Shown: positions 1 through 4,695 of the stretch, piece by piece
How positions within the stretch are numbered: position 1 is the stretch's first letter
How the letters are laid out: every line of letters starts with the position of its first letter
Assembly: GCA_021828935.1 (NCBI GenBank)
Contig: JAJZCU010000038.1
Location: 1-10,052 of the forward strand
Direction: 5' to 3'
Length of the DNA stretch: 10,052 bases
Source of the DNA: Planctomycetota bacterium
GTDB lineage: Bacteria; Planctomycetota; Phycisphaerae; WQYP01
Program-made: the position numbers and the translations under genes
Notes under the pieces: generated by a model
Told to the model about the DNA's origin: nothing
Seen by the model: the letters and a program-made list of their open reading frames with translations, nothing else
Database searches by the model: none

Positions 1-21
1 GAAGCACGCCCACCCCCCCCC
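1..21 (-). repeat. 21-base repeat with homopolymer, left copy
   Basis: GAAGCACGCCCA followed by nine C, reading from base 1, is the exact reverse complement of 1109-1129. It lies inside the serA fragment (codons 34-40) and at the very edge, so its full extent is unknown. It may be a dispersed element shared with the copy near 1.1 kb. Confidence 0.7.
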
Positions 22-122
22 GGCTTCCATTGGCTCTGTGCGGTAACCTGCACATCGGCCTGCGCCTTGAGCAAAGCCAGACCTTCTTCAGCGATTTTGT
101 CAGCAACGAGGATGTTGAACAT
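1..122 (-). CDS. serA: D-3-phosphoglycerate dehydrogenase, N-terminal fragment
   Basis: This is the start of a gene that runs off the left edge; only about 40 codons are visible. The protein begins MFNILVADKIAEEGLALL, matching the N-terminal strand and helix of the substrate-binding domain of SerA-type D-3-phosphoglycerate dehydrogenases. That enzyme oxidises 3-phosphoglycerate to 3-phosphohydroxypyruvate, the first step of serine synthesis, in the cytoplasm. The start is well supported: GGAG lies 5 bases before the ATG. Through about residue 35 (..QWKP) the sequence fits the family. After that it becomes a glycine run encoded by nine G on the minus strand, then RA, which does not look like SerA. 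That stretch is an exact inverted copy of 1109-1129. So the gene may be truncated by a repeat, or the edge may be an assembly breakpoint. The identification is fairly sure; whether the gene is intact cannot be seen. Confidence 0.72.
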   Translation of the reverse strand, partial: MFNILVADKIAEEGLALLKAQADVQVTAQSQWKPGGGGRA

Positions 123-127
123 GATTT

Positions 128-131
128 CTCC
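128..131 (-). promoter_or_regulatory. Ribosome binding site of serA
   Basis: On the minus strand GGAG is followed by AAATC and then ATG, a near-ideal Shine-Dalgarno spacing of 5 bases. It fixes the serA start although only the first codons are in the window. A TATACT hexamer on the minus strand at 173-178 could be the -10 box, but no convincing -35 box precedes it. Confidence 0.6.
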
Positions 132-329
132 GGCCATAAATAAGCGGTTTCAACGCACGGTTGTAAGAAAAACAGTATAGGGCAAACCGCTTTGGCGCGA
201 AAGACGATGCGCGAATGGCCCGGGTGGCCGTTGATGCCGGAAAAGTTTGTTGATTTGATAGCGATGGAAGGGGGCGCTGCGACCACTGTTTTTTTTGCAA
301 TTTTCAGCGGTGTTGCATACCATGCAGCA

Positions 330-575
330 ATGCGTACTTTAACTGCAAAAATACCGTCCGCGTTGGCGGATCACGTTGCCGCGGAAGCGCGAAGCTGCGG
401 GATTTCAGAATCGGCCGTCCTGCGGCGCGTCCTTACCGATCGTTACGCCAAAAGAAAACCGTCCAAGCGACCCAAAACCGTGGGACAGGCGGTGAAGGAA
501 ATCATTGGGTCCATCCACGGCGGTCCGAAAAATTTGGCGACCAACCCGAAATATTTTGAAGGCTTTGGAAAATAA
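330..575 (+). CDS. Ribbon-helix-helix antitoxin (VapB-like)
   Basis: An 81-residue protein. Residues 2-9 (RTLTAKIP) form the expected DNA-contacting strand, about 10-25 (ALADHVAAEARSCGI) helix 1, and about 26-38 (SESAVLRRVLTDRY) helix 2 of a CopG/Arc-type ribbon-helix-helix fold. The C-terminal part, GSIHGGPKNLATNPKYFEGF, matches the GS..GGP.DLSTN.KY.EG.G tail common to antitoxins paired with PIN-domain ribonuclease toxins. Such proteins bind the toxin through the tail and repress their own operon through the N-terminus. I start at 330 because the strand must begin there; an upstream in-frame ATG at 192 would add 46 residues with no family resemblance. No clear Shine-Dalgarno sequence precedes it. 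The toxin expected directly behind it is present only as decayed fragments, so this is probably an orphaned antitoxin. Confidence 0.8.
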   Translation: MRTLTAKIPSALADHVAAEARSCGISESAVLRRVLTDRYAKRKPSKRPKTVGQAVKEIIGSIHGGPKNLATNPKYFEGFGK

Positions 576-578
576 CCT

Positions 579-651
579 TTGGTCATCGTGGACACAGGCG
601 CAAAGCCGTCCTCGACGCCGACTCAAGCCTCACCGTGAATGGCTTATCGTT
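579..651 (+). pseudogene. Decayed PIN-domain toxin (VapC-like) remnant
   Basis: Three bases after the antitoxin stop, a TTG opens LVIVDTGA, the first strand of a PIN domain with its catalytic Asp. That frame then loses the family pattern. AVLDADSS, the next expected piece, continues in another frame from about 605, and HREWLIV, resembling the D.HH.W segment, continues in a third frame from 631. Read together they resemble the first 25 residues of a VapC toxin directly downstream of its antitoxin. At least two indels are needed, and nothing PIN-like can be followed after about 655. The gene is dead or reduced to its 5' end. The call rests on short motifs and on position behind an antitoxin. 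Confidence 0.45.
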
Positions 652-759
652 ACCCGAATTTTGCAGGGCGATACCTCCCAGGAAGCAACATCAGTTTATT
701 CCAGCGACGCCAATAAATCGGAGCCGCATTTCCGTTTTGGCCGTGGCGACCAGGGGAAC

Positions 760-787
760 CGCGGATGACGCGGATGAACGCGGATAC
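760..787 (+). repeat. Three tandem CGCGGAT units
   Basis: Three consecutive units of 9-10 bases (CGCGGATGA, CGCGGATGAA, CGCGGATAC) lie directly after the decayed toxin region. The 12-mer at 764-775 (GATGACGCGGAT) differs by one base from GATTACGCGGAT, which occurs exactly at 3141-3152 and in inverted orientation at 866-877. It belongs to one dispersed, non-coding repeat family. Confidence 0.65.
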
Positions 788-865
788 AACGACATGAAAA
801 TTAGTTTTTTTGGCCCGTTGCCCATGGTTCCGTTGGCCAAGGTTCGGCTATCGGCCCGTCTCCCC

Positions 866-877
866 ATCCGCGTAATC
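866..877 (-). repeat. Inverted GATTACGCGGAT copy
   Basis: ATCCGCGTAATC here is the exact reverse complement of the 12-mer at 3141-3152. It forms an inverted pair (11 of 12 bases) with 764-775, enclosing about 90 bases. Confidence 0.6.
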
Positions 878-1071
878 TAGGGGCGCCCTATGGGCCATCG
901 GCGGTTAATCATATTGGAGCCGCGCTGCAACTGGCGGTGACGGCCAAGAGAATCGCGGTTGAATAATTATAGTCGCGTTCGGACGAACTCCATCATCTAT
1001 ACTGCGCGCGGCGCCCTCTGACACATTTATTTCCCCGGAAGCATGGCGGCGCACGGGCGAAAGAAAAAAAC

Positions 1072-1097
1072 GCTGAGGCGCTGAGGTCGCTGAGAAC
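1072..1097 (+). repeat. GCTGAG tandem repeat, forward copy
   Basis: Three units, GCTGAGGC, GCTGAGGTC and GCTGAGAAC, follow an A7 run. A related copy lies in inverted orientation at 1282-1320, where the minus strand reads AAAATAAAAC, then GCTGAGGC, GCGGAGAGC, GCTGAGAC. Both have the A-rich flank on the same side, so they are two members of one dispersed repeat facing each other. Confidence 0.65.
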
Positions 1098-1107
1098 GGA
1101 CGGAGGC

Positions 1108-1129
1108 GGGGGGGGGGTGGGCGTGCTTC
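1108..1129 (+). repeat. 21-base repeat with ten-G tract, right copy
   Basis: Ten consecutive G are followed by TGGGCGTGCTTC; bases 1109-1129 are the exact reverse complement of 1-21. The G tract is preceded by GGAGGC, so the site is G-rich enough to slip or to form a quadruplex. It is followed at once by another hairpin-forming repeat at 1143-1155. Confidence 0.7.
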
Positions 1130-1142
1130 AATTATGGAGGGT

Positions 1143-1155
1143 GGGCTTCCAACCC
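1143..1155. repeat. Small palindromic element
   Basis: GGGCT, TCC, AACCC can fold into a 5-bp hairpin with one G-U pair. It reads GGGTTGGAAGCCC on the other strand, the form of a short palindrome I associate with intergenic DNA of planctomycete-like genomes. It sits 13 bases after the ten-G repeat. Confidence 0.35.
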
Positions 1156-1281
1156 GTCGCAGCTATGGTTATGGCAAAAGCTTTGCGCACAATGCACTGC
1201 GGGCGCACGATTTGGCGGCCAAGATGGCCCCCTCTTTTTTTAACCCAAGCCCCTCAAAAAATACCTATTCCCTTACCTCCC

Positions 1282-1320
1282 CGTCGTCTCAGCGCTCTCC
1301 GCGCCTCAGCGTTTTATTTT
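1282..1320 (-). repeat. GCTGAG tandem repeat, inverted copy
   Basis: This is the reverse-oriented partner of 1072-1097. On the minus strand an A-rich leader is followed by GCTGAGGC, GCGGAGAGC and GCTGAGAC. The pair encloses about 185 bases, including the ten-G repeat and the 1143-1155 hairpin. Confidence 0.6.
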
Positions 1321-1597
1321 TACAATCTTCCATGCCGGCGGCCAGCATCCACGAACTCTGCGCCGCCGCTGACGGAAAACATTCCGCGGAAATCCAAGGG
1401 CGGGGCCAAAAGGCAGCGCCCATAAAATTGTGTCATTGCTGCCGGCGCGCAGTGTATTTCCTAAATTCGATGCCAATAACAGGCAGCCAAGCCCGCGTTT
1501 ACTGGGGAAAGCTCAAGAAGATGTGGGGAACGACAAGCCATGAATGGCTGGGGCTGGTGCGCGATTTTGCTAATAATTTCCCATGACTCAATGCATG

Positions 1598-2818
1598 CTA
1601 CCGCCGCAGCCGCAGTACCGGGTGCTTGCTCATGGGAACCCGCACGATGCTTCGCCTGACCTTGTGGTCGAAATTGACTGCGGCGCGATAACTTTGTCCC
1701 GCGGAAAGGATAAGCATCGCCTGGCCATTGACTGGCAAGTCCGCGATCAGCCGCCCGTGTTGCCGAAGCACCAATTGCCCGGCCGCCGGTTCTCCTTTTT
1801 TGTTAACCAGCAGCACCTTCACATCCCGCCGATGCACGTAGGCGTCGGTGACATCTTCAGCATTGACGCTGTGATCGTGCAAATTCCAAACCAGCGGAAA
1901 CCACAGCTTGCTTTTTTTAAAACTGGCCGCGTAAATGCGATGCAAATAAAAGCCCTGATACCTTACTTTTCTGGCCCCGTACGCCAGCGCGGCGTTCGGC
2001 AGAAACCAGGTATGATCCAAGGGCGACACCTCCGACGCCCCCAGCACATGCCACTGACCATCCCAGATTTCCACCCACATGTGATTGCCGGCATTGTTGC
2101 CGTTTTTATCGCCCCGCCGCACCGCCCACAGCGGCGTGCCAACCATCCGCGCCGGCACGCCGACGCTGCGGCATGCATCAATTAAAAATACCGACAAGCC
2201 CGTGCATGACGCGTAGTGGGCGGCGATGCTTTCGCGCGGACTTTGGTTGGGCTTGGGACGCTTGTCCGCGGAATACTGCACATGCATCATCTTGAAAATA
2301 TCTTTGTTTAATATCAGCGCCGCCTCACTGGGCGTTTTGCATTGGGCCACCAGCGGGCTGAACAATTTTGAAAATTGTCGCCGCCACGGGTCGCGGGCTT
2401 CATCCACATTGGCATAGGGCAGCAGATAATTGAGAAAAATATCTTCCGGCATCTGTTGGCCCCACGGCGCCTTGCGCCGCGCGGCATAGGCCAGCGATAC
2501 GTCCTGCAAAACGAAATGTTTGTGCAGGGTCCGCAAATCTTTGGTGGGCATGTTGGCCAGCAGGTAGGCCAGGCCTTTGCGCTGGGCGGCCGGCGCCTGC
2601 AAAATCGCCGCGACCCAGGTCGGCGCATTCTTGCCGGCGTGCGATAATGCGGCCTTCACGCCCGGGCGCAGGGTCTCTGGGACAAGTTTCAACGCGCCAT
2701 GGCGTGACGGAACCTTTTTCGACGGCGCGGCGGTGGTCACATTGGCACCCAAGAAGATGAGAACGGCAAACGCCACAACGGGAAAACAGGTTGATCGAAA
2801 GGACACTATTTTTATCAT
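1598..2818 (-). CDS. Secreted transglutaminase-like domain protein
   Basis: A 406-residue protein. Residues 1-30 form a signal peptide (positive start MIKIVSFR, hydrophobic core to about 24, small residues TTAA near the cleavage site), so it is probably exported. The middle contains a transglutaminase-like core: SCTGLSVFLIDACRSVGVPA around Cys205, the expected nucleophile, then NHMWVEIWDGQWH with His246. At the usual third catalytic position the sequence reads GASE (Glu263), with Asp268 nearby, instead of the common W..LD. I have the impression that a GA.E form is normal in some exported members. Residues about 330-400 (VKVLLVNKKGEPAAG.LVL...) resemble a carboxypeptidase-regulatory-like beta sandwich. 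The start at 2818 is chosen because the signal peptide begins there; a longer in-frame start at 2950 would overlap the tRNA. GAGAG precedes the ATG by 8 bases. Substrate is unknown; protease or cross-linking activity on cell-surface protein is possible. Confidence 0.82.
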   Translation of the reverse strand: MIKIVSFRSTCFPVVAFAVLIFLGANVTTAAPSKKVPSRHGALKLVPETLRPGVKAALSHAGKNAPTWVAAILQAPAAQRKGLAYLLANMPTKDLRTLHKHFVLQDVSLAYAARRKAPWGQQMPEDIFLNYLLPYANVDEARDPWRRQFSKLFSPLVAQCKTPSEAALILNKDIFKMMHVQYSADKRPKPNQSPRESIAAHYASCTGLSVFLIDACRSVGVPARMVGTPLWAVRRGDKNGNNAGNHMWVEIWDGQWHVLGASEVSPLDHTWFLPNAALAYGARKVRYQGFYLHRIYAASFKKSKLWFPLVWNLHDHSVNAEDVTDAYVHRRDVKVLLVNKKGEPAAGQLVLRQHGRLIADLPVNGQAMLILSAGQSYRAAVNFDHKVRRSIVRVPMSKHPVLRLRR

Positions 2819-2909
2819 GATAAAGCTCTCGACAAGCGCAGCGCCGCGGTAAATGCATCCGCAAAAACGGCCAAACCCCTGACGGGCCGCCGCCAGAGGC
2901 TTGTTGTAT

Positions 2910-2993
2910 TGCGGGCGAGAGGAGTCGAACCTCCAAGTCCTTTCGAACACTAGAACCTGAATCTAGCGCGTCTGCCAATTCCGCCACGCCCGC
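2910..2993 (-). tRNA. tRNA-Leu, anticodon CAG
   Basis: On the minus strand the gene opens with acceptor strand GCGGGCG, perfectly paired to the closing CGCCCGC, with discriminator A at 2910. The D arm is GCG...CGC. The anticodon stem CTAGA/TCTAG encloses loop TTCAGGT, giving CAG, which reads the leucine codon CUG. A long variable arm (GTTC, GAAA, GGAC) marks a class II tRNA, as expected for leucine. The T arm is GGAGG/CCTCT around TTCGACT. The 3' CCA is not encoded, so it must be added enzymatically. The tRNA lies 91 bases before the transglutaminase-like gene on the same strand, and no clear terminator separates them. Confidence 0.97.
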
Positions 2994-3005
2994 GGGCAAA
3001 AAGAA

Positions 3006-3011
3006 ATTATA
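3006..3011 (-). promoter_or_regulatory. -10 box of the tRNA-Leu promoter
   Basis: The minus strand reads TATAAT here, ending 12 bases before the tRNA, which would place the start of transcription about 6 bases upstream of the mature 5' end. At a 17-base spacing the -35 position (3029-3034, CTGGAT) matches the consensus only weakly. Confidence 0.55.
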
Positions 3012-3125
3012 CGGCGTGGCGCGGCAAAATCCAGCGGTTGGAAAAAAGCGGGCAATTGCGCCACGCGGGGCCGGTATGAATTGCGGCAACGGGTCAGCAA
3101 ACGCAATGCAAGCCCCGACACCGAG

Positions 3126-3222
3126 GACGACGGATCCACAGATTACGCGGATTTTCACAGATTTAATGACGACGGGTCCGCAGATCGCCCGAAGGGCACC
3201 CGGAGATTTTCACGGCGACGGG
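3126..3222 (+). repeat. Imperfect tandem duplication carrying GATTACGCGGAT
   Basis: Two adjacent copies both begin GACGACGG(A/G)TCC(A/G)CAGAT and both contain a CGG(A)GATTTTCAC segment: 3126-3167 and 3168-3222. The second copy has roughly a dozen extra bases in the middle (around CGCCCGAAGGGCA). The first holds the exact 12-mer GATTACGCGGAT (3141-3152) that recurs inverted at 866-877. Non-coding dispersed repeat. Confidence 0.6.
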
Positions 3223-3421
3223 TTGACGATGGAACGGTAGAATAGCGGACTTGGCGCCAATCAAAGCGTAGCCGCAACAAAAGACGACGAACGGGTCGAC
3301 AGGTCACGCGCTATGGGTCGGCGACCTGCCCGCGGCAGCCGGAGCATGCCAGCGAGGTATGCGTTGATGGCATGCGTTGCTACAATTTCTTCGACTGGCG
3401 ACTCACAAAGGCAATGTTTAG

Positions 3422-3906
3422 ATGGTTCGTAACGGAAAAGCCAAAGTGTACCTTGAGACGACCATTCCAAGTTACCTCGCTGCCCGTCCCAGCCGCGACC
3501 TGATTACAGCCGGGCACCAACAGCTCACGCATCTCTGGTGGAACCGGTGGCGGTACGAGTTCGATTTTTTCGTTTCGCCACTGGTATGGGCTGAGGCACA
3601 GCGGGGCGACGGTGACGCTGCGAAACGGCGGTCGGCCATCTTGGCGGAGGTTCCATCTCTTCCGGTGACGGCGAATGCCGAGGGCCTTGCCGAGCTGCTG
3701 GTCTCGCAGGGCGGCATTCCGCATTGGTCCGCCGCCGACGCCGGCCATATCGCCCTGGCGGCGGCCCACGCCCTCGACTTTTTGGTAACTTGGAATTTTC
3801 GCACATCAACAACGCGACCACGGCTGCCCTTATACGGCAGATATGCCAAGACGCCGGCTATCGCTGCCCCGTCATATGCACACCAGAAGAATTAATGGAA
3901 GGCTGA
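3422..3906 (+). pseudogene. PIN-domain toxin (VapC-like), single frameshift
   Basis: From ATG 3422 the first 126 residues follow a VapC-like PIN subfamily closely: VYLETTIPSYLAARPSRDL at 9-27, VWAEAQRGD with Glu58, then SAADAGHIALAAAHALDFLV with Asp106 and TWNF. The first acidic position is Glu rather than Asp (YLETT), as is usual in this subfamily. After TGG AAT TTT (ending 3799) the frame becomes RTSTTRPRL and ends at 3895 with an unrelated tail. One base back, the frame reads SHINNATTAALIRQICQDAG...VICTPEELMEG and stops at 3906, the expected ending. A single missing T in the T4 run 3796-3799 explains it. Restored length would be 161 residues. The result is a broken gene, a sequencing error, or less likely -1 slippage on TTTT. 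PIN toxins are Mg-dependent ribonucleases. The start is preceded by AAAGG at 10 bases. Confidence 0.8.
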
Positions 3907-3909
3907 ATT

Positions 3910-4125
3910 ATGGTAAATGATCCGATCGTAAAAGAGGTTCGGGCCGCGCGGCGGGAGATTTTTAAAGGGTGCAACTCAAATATTAAGGATTTGTTTGCAT
4001 ATCTGCGCGTCCTTGAGAAGGCTCCGGACGCACCGCTGCCGGCCGCCGGTGAGGCCGGCCCAACGCCGTCCCGCGGGAGGCGCCCGGCCCGGCCGCGCCG
4101 AGCCGTCAAGAAAAACAATTCTTAG
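3910..4125 (+). CDS. Small partner protein of the PIN toxin, probable antitoxin
   Basis: A 71-residue protein starting 3 bases after the restored stop of the PIN gene, so the two form a typical toxin-antitoxin operon. Residues 3-18 (NDPIVKEVRAARREIF) match the DPIVEEVR..R.. opening of small proteins I recall encoded next to this PIN subfamily; NIKDLFAYLRVLEK (25-38) corresponds to their second helix (DL.AI..DLR..E). From about residue 40 the protein turns into a Pro/Ala/Arg-rich tail (PLPAAGEAGPTP, RGRRPARPRR) unlike the family. That DNA is GC-palindromic (CTGCCGGCCGCCGGTGAGGCCGG), so a repeat may have replaced the original 3' end. The antitoxin role is inferred from position and partial similarity; no DNA-binding fold is evident. 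Confidence 0.6.
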   Translation: MVNDPIVKEVRAARREIFKGCNSNIKDLFAYLRVLEKAPDAPLPAAGEAGPTPSRGRRPARPRRAVKKNNS

Positions 4126-4187
4126 GCGCAAGACGGCAGGCCGTCGCGCGGGCGCATGTGCCGCACGCCGCGCCGCCCGGGGTTCGC

Positions 4188-4231
4188 CCTGCGCTCGCGG
4201 CCGATCCGCGAATTTGGGAACCAGTGCCGCC
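4188..4231 (+). repeat. 44-base direct repeat, copy A
   Basis: It shares 36 of 44 positions with 4318-4361. The conserved core is TCCGCGA(A/G)TTTGGGAACC. The copies are 130 bases apart in the same orientation within the island between two antitoxin-like genes. Confidence 0.65.
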
Positions 4232-4286
4232 GCGCGCCGTGCGCGTAACCCAATTTTTTAGTCATATTTCAATATGTGAACGCAAC

Positions 4287-4313
4287 CACCGGCAAGCCGG
4301 CGGCTATATAGCC
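4287..4313. repeat. Palindromic CCGGC hairpin plus GGCTATATAGCC
   Basis: CCGGC-AA-GCCGG (4289-4300) extends to an 8-bp stem with one mismatch. It is followed at once by the perfect 12-base palindrome GGCTATATAGCC (4302-4313). No T run follows, so it is more likely a dispersed palindrome than a terminator. Confidence 0.5.
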
Positions 4314-4317
4314 CCGG

Positions 4318-4361
4318 CCTGCGCCTGCGACCGCTCCGCGAGTTTGGGAACCGGTCCCGCT
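4318..4361 (+). repeat. 44-base direct repeat, copy B
   Basis: Second copy of the element at 4188-4231 (CCTGCGCCTGCGACCGCTCC and then the GAGTTTGGGAACC core). It is flanked by hairpin elements on both sides. Confidence 0.65.
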
Positions 4362-4365
4362 GCCA

Positions 4366-4385
4366 CCCCGTGCTGAAACACGGGG
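4366..4385. repeat. CCCCGTG hairpin at the 3' end of the orphan antitoxin
   Basis: A perfect 7-bp stem, CCCCGTG and CACGGGG, with a 6-base loop. On the minus strand it begins directly after the TAG stop of the antitoxin-like gene at 4386-4646. There is no T run on either side, so termination is possible but unproven; it may be a dispersed repeat that marks the gene's end. Confidence 0.5.
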
Positions 4386-4646
4386 CTAATATCGCGGCGC
4401 CCCATCACGCCGGGGACTTTCCCGTTCGACATGCGCATCGGCGATCCACTTCTCCGCGGTCGCCTCGTCCAGGTTCATGGTTTTTTGCAGGAGGTCAAAA
4501 GCGGCAAGCTGAGGCATCGCGCCGCCATCAGATTTTTCGAGCAATATAATTATCTCAACGCGTGAACCTGGCGCCAGCTCTGGCGAGCGCACGTTCACCG
4601 AACCTTCGGCGGAGACGGTGGCGATCTGTCGAATTGCCAAAACCAT
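4386..4646 (-). CDS. Orphan antitoxin-like protein
   Basis: An 86-residue protein beginning MVLAIRQIATVSAEGSVNVR, then SPELAPGSRVEIIILLEK. This pattern (IR.I..V...G.V.IRSPEL.PG..VEVIVL) matches a family of small antitoxin-like proteins usually paired with PIN or RelE-type toxins. The second half, LAAFDLLQKTMNLDEATAEKWIADAHVERE, fits the family's DEA..FI...R..W tail, but the last ten residues (SPRRDGAPRY) appear altered. The start at 4646 has AAAGGG 6 bases upstream on the minus strand; a longer in-frame version from 4982 would run inside the next gene and is rejected. No toxin gene lies on either side on this strand: downstream is the repeat island, upstream the pseudopilin operon 49 bases away. 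It could be cotranscribed from that operon. Confidence 0.68.
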   Translation of the reverse strand: MVLAIRQIATVSAEGSVNVRSPELAPGSRVEIIILLEKSDGGAMPQLAAFDLLQKTMNLDEATAEKWIADAHVERESPRRDGAPRY

Positions 4647-4695
4647 GGCAGACCCTTTTAACCGCAGTGTAAACCAGCCGCACGGCGGCACACGA

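Larger units (their letters stand above)
652..1597. other. Long non-coding stretch made of dispersed repeats
   Basis: I see no convincing intact gene in these 946 bases. Open frames exist (for example 1134-1586 on the plus strand), but they run through the repeats and look like no protein family. The stretch holds the CGCGGAT units (760-787 and 866-877), the facing GCTGAG pair (1072-1097 and 1282-1320), the ten-G repeat, and small hairpins including AGCCAT-GA-ATGGCT at 1536-1549. The last lies about 50 bases beyond the end of the transglutaminase-like gene but lacks a T run, so I do not call it a terminator. One short frame ending at 966 reads HIGAALQLAVTAKRIAVE before its stop and could be the tail of a lost gene; it has no start codon. 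Confidence 0.6.
2994..3421. other. Intergenic stretch without a gene
   Basis: It contains the tRNA promoter at its left end and the GATTACGCGGAT repeat block at 3126-3222. The rest shows no recognisable gene. A minus-strand open frame at 3261-3470 crosses the start of the PIN gene and has no family resemblance, so I leave it out. Confidence 0.55.
4126..4385. other. Repeat island between two antitoxin-like genes
   Basis: These 260 bases hold no gene. They contain the two 44-base direct repeats, the CATATT-TC-AATATG hairpin (4263-4276), the CCGGC and GGCTATATAGCC palindromes, and the CCCCGTG hairpin. A T6 run at 4254-4259 follows the GC-rich CGCGC-CGT-GCGCG stem after a gap of several bases and is at best a weak terminator for the PIN operon. 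Confidence 0.6.

Noticed and set aside
760..787. CRISPR array
   Set aside because: The units are 9-10 bases and contiguous, with no spacers and no cas genes nearby.
1536..1549. Terminator for the transglutaminase-like gene
   Set aside because: The AGCCAT/ATGGCT hairpin is short and no T run follows it on the minus strand.
1134..1586. Plus-strand open frame of 150 codons
   Set aside because: It passes through the facing GCTGAG repeat and other repeat sequence and has no recognisable protein pattern.
1583..2185. Plus-strand open frame of 200 codons
   Set aside because: It lies opposite the transglutaminase-like gene, whose signal peptide and catalytic motifs are clear, and resembles no protein family.
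2819..2950. Extended start for the transglutaminase-like gene
   Set aside because: The extra 44 codons overlap the tRNA and would put the signal peptide in the middle of the protein.
2400..3158. Minus-strand open frame of 252 codons
   Set aside because: It runs through the whole tRNA-Leu gene and overlaps the transglutaminase-like gene in another frame.
3261..3470. Minus-strand open frame of 69 codons
   Set aside because: It crosses the start of the PIN gene, has no family resemblance and no supporting ribosome binding site.
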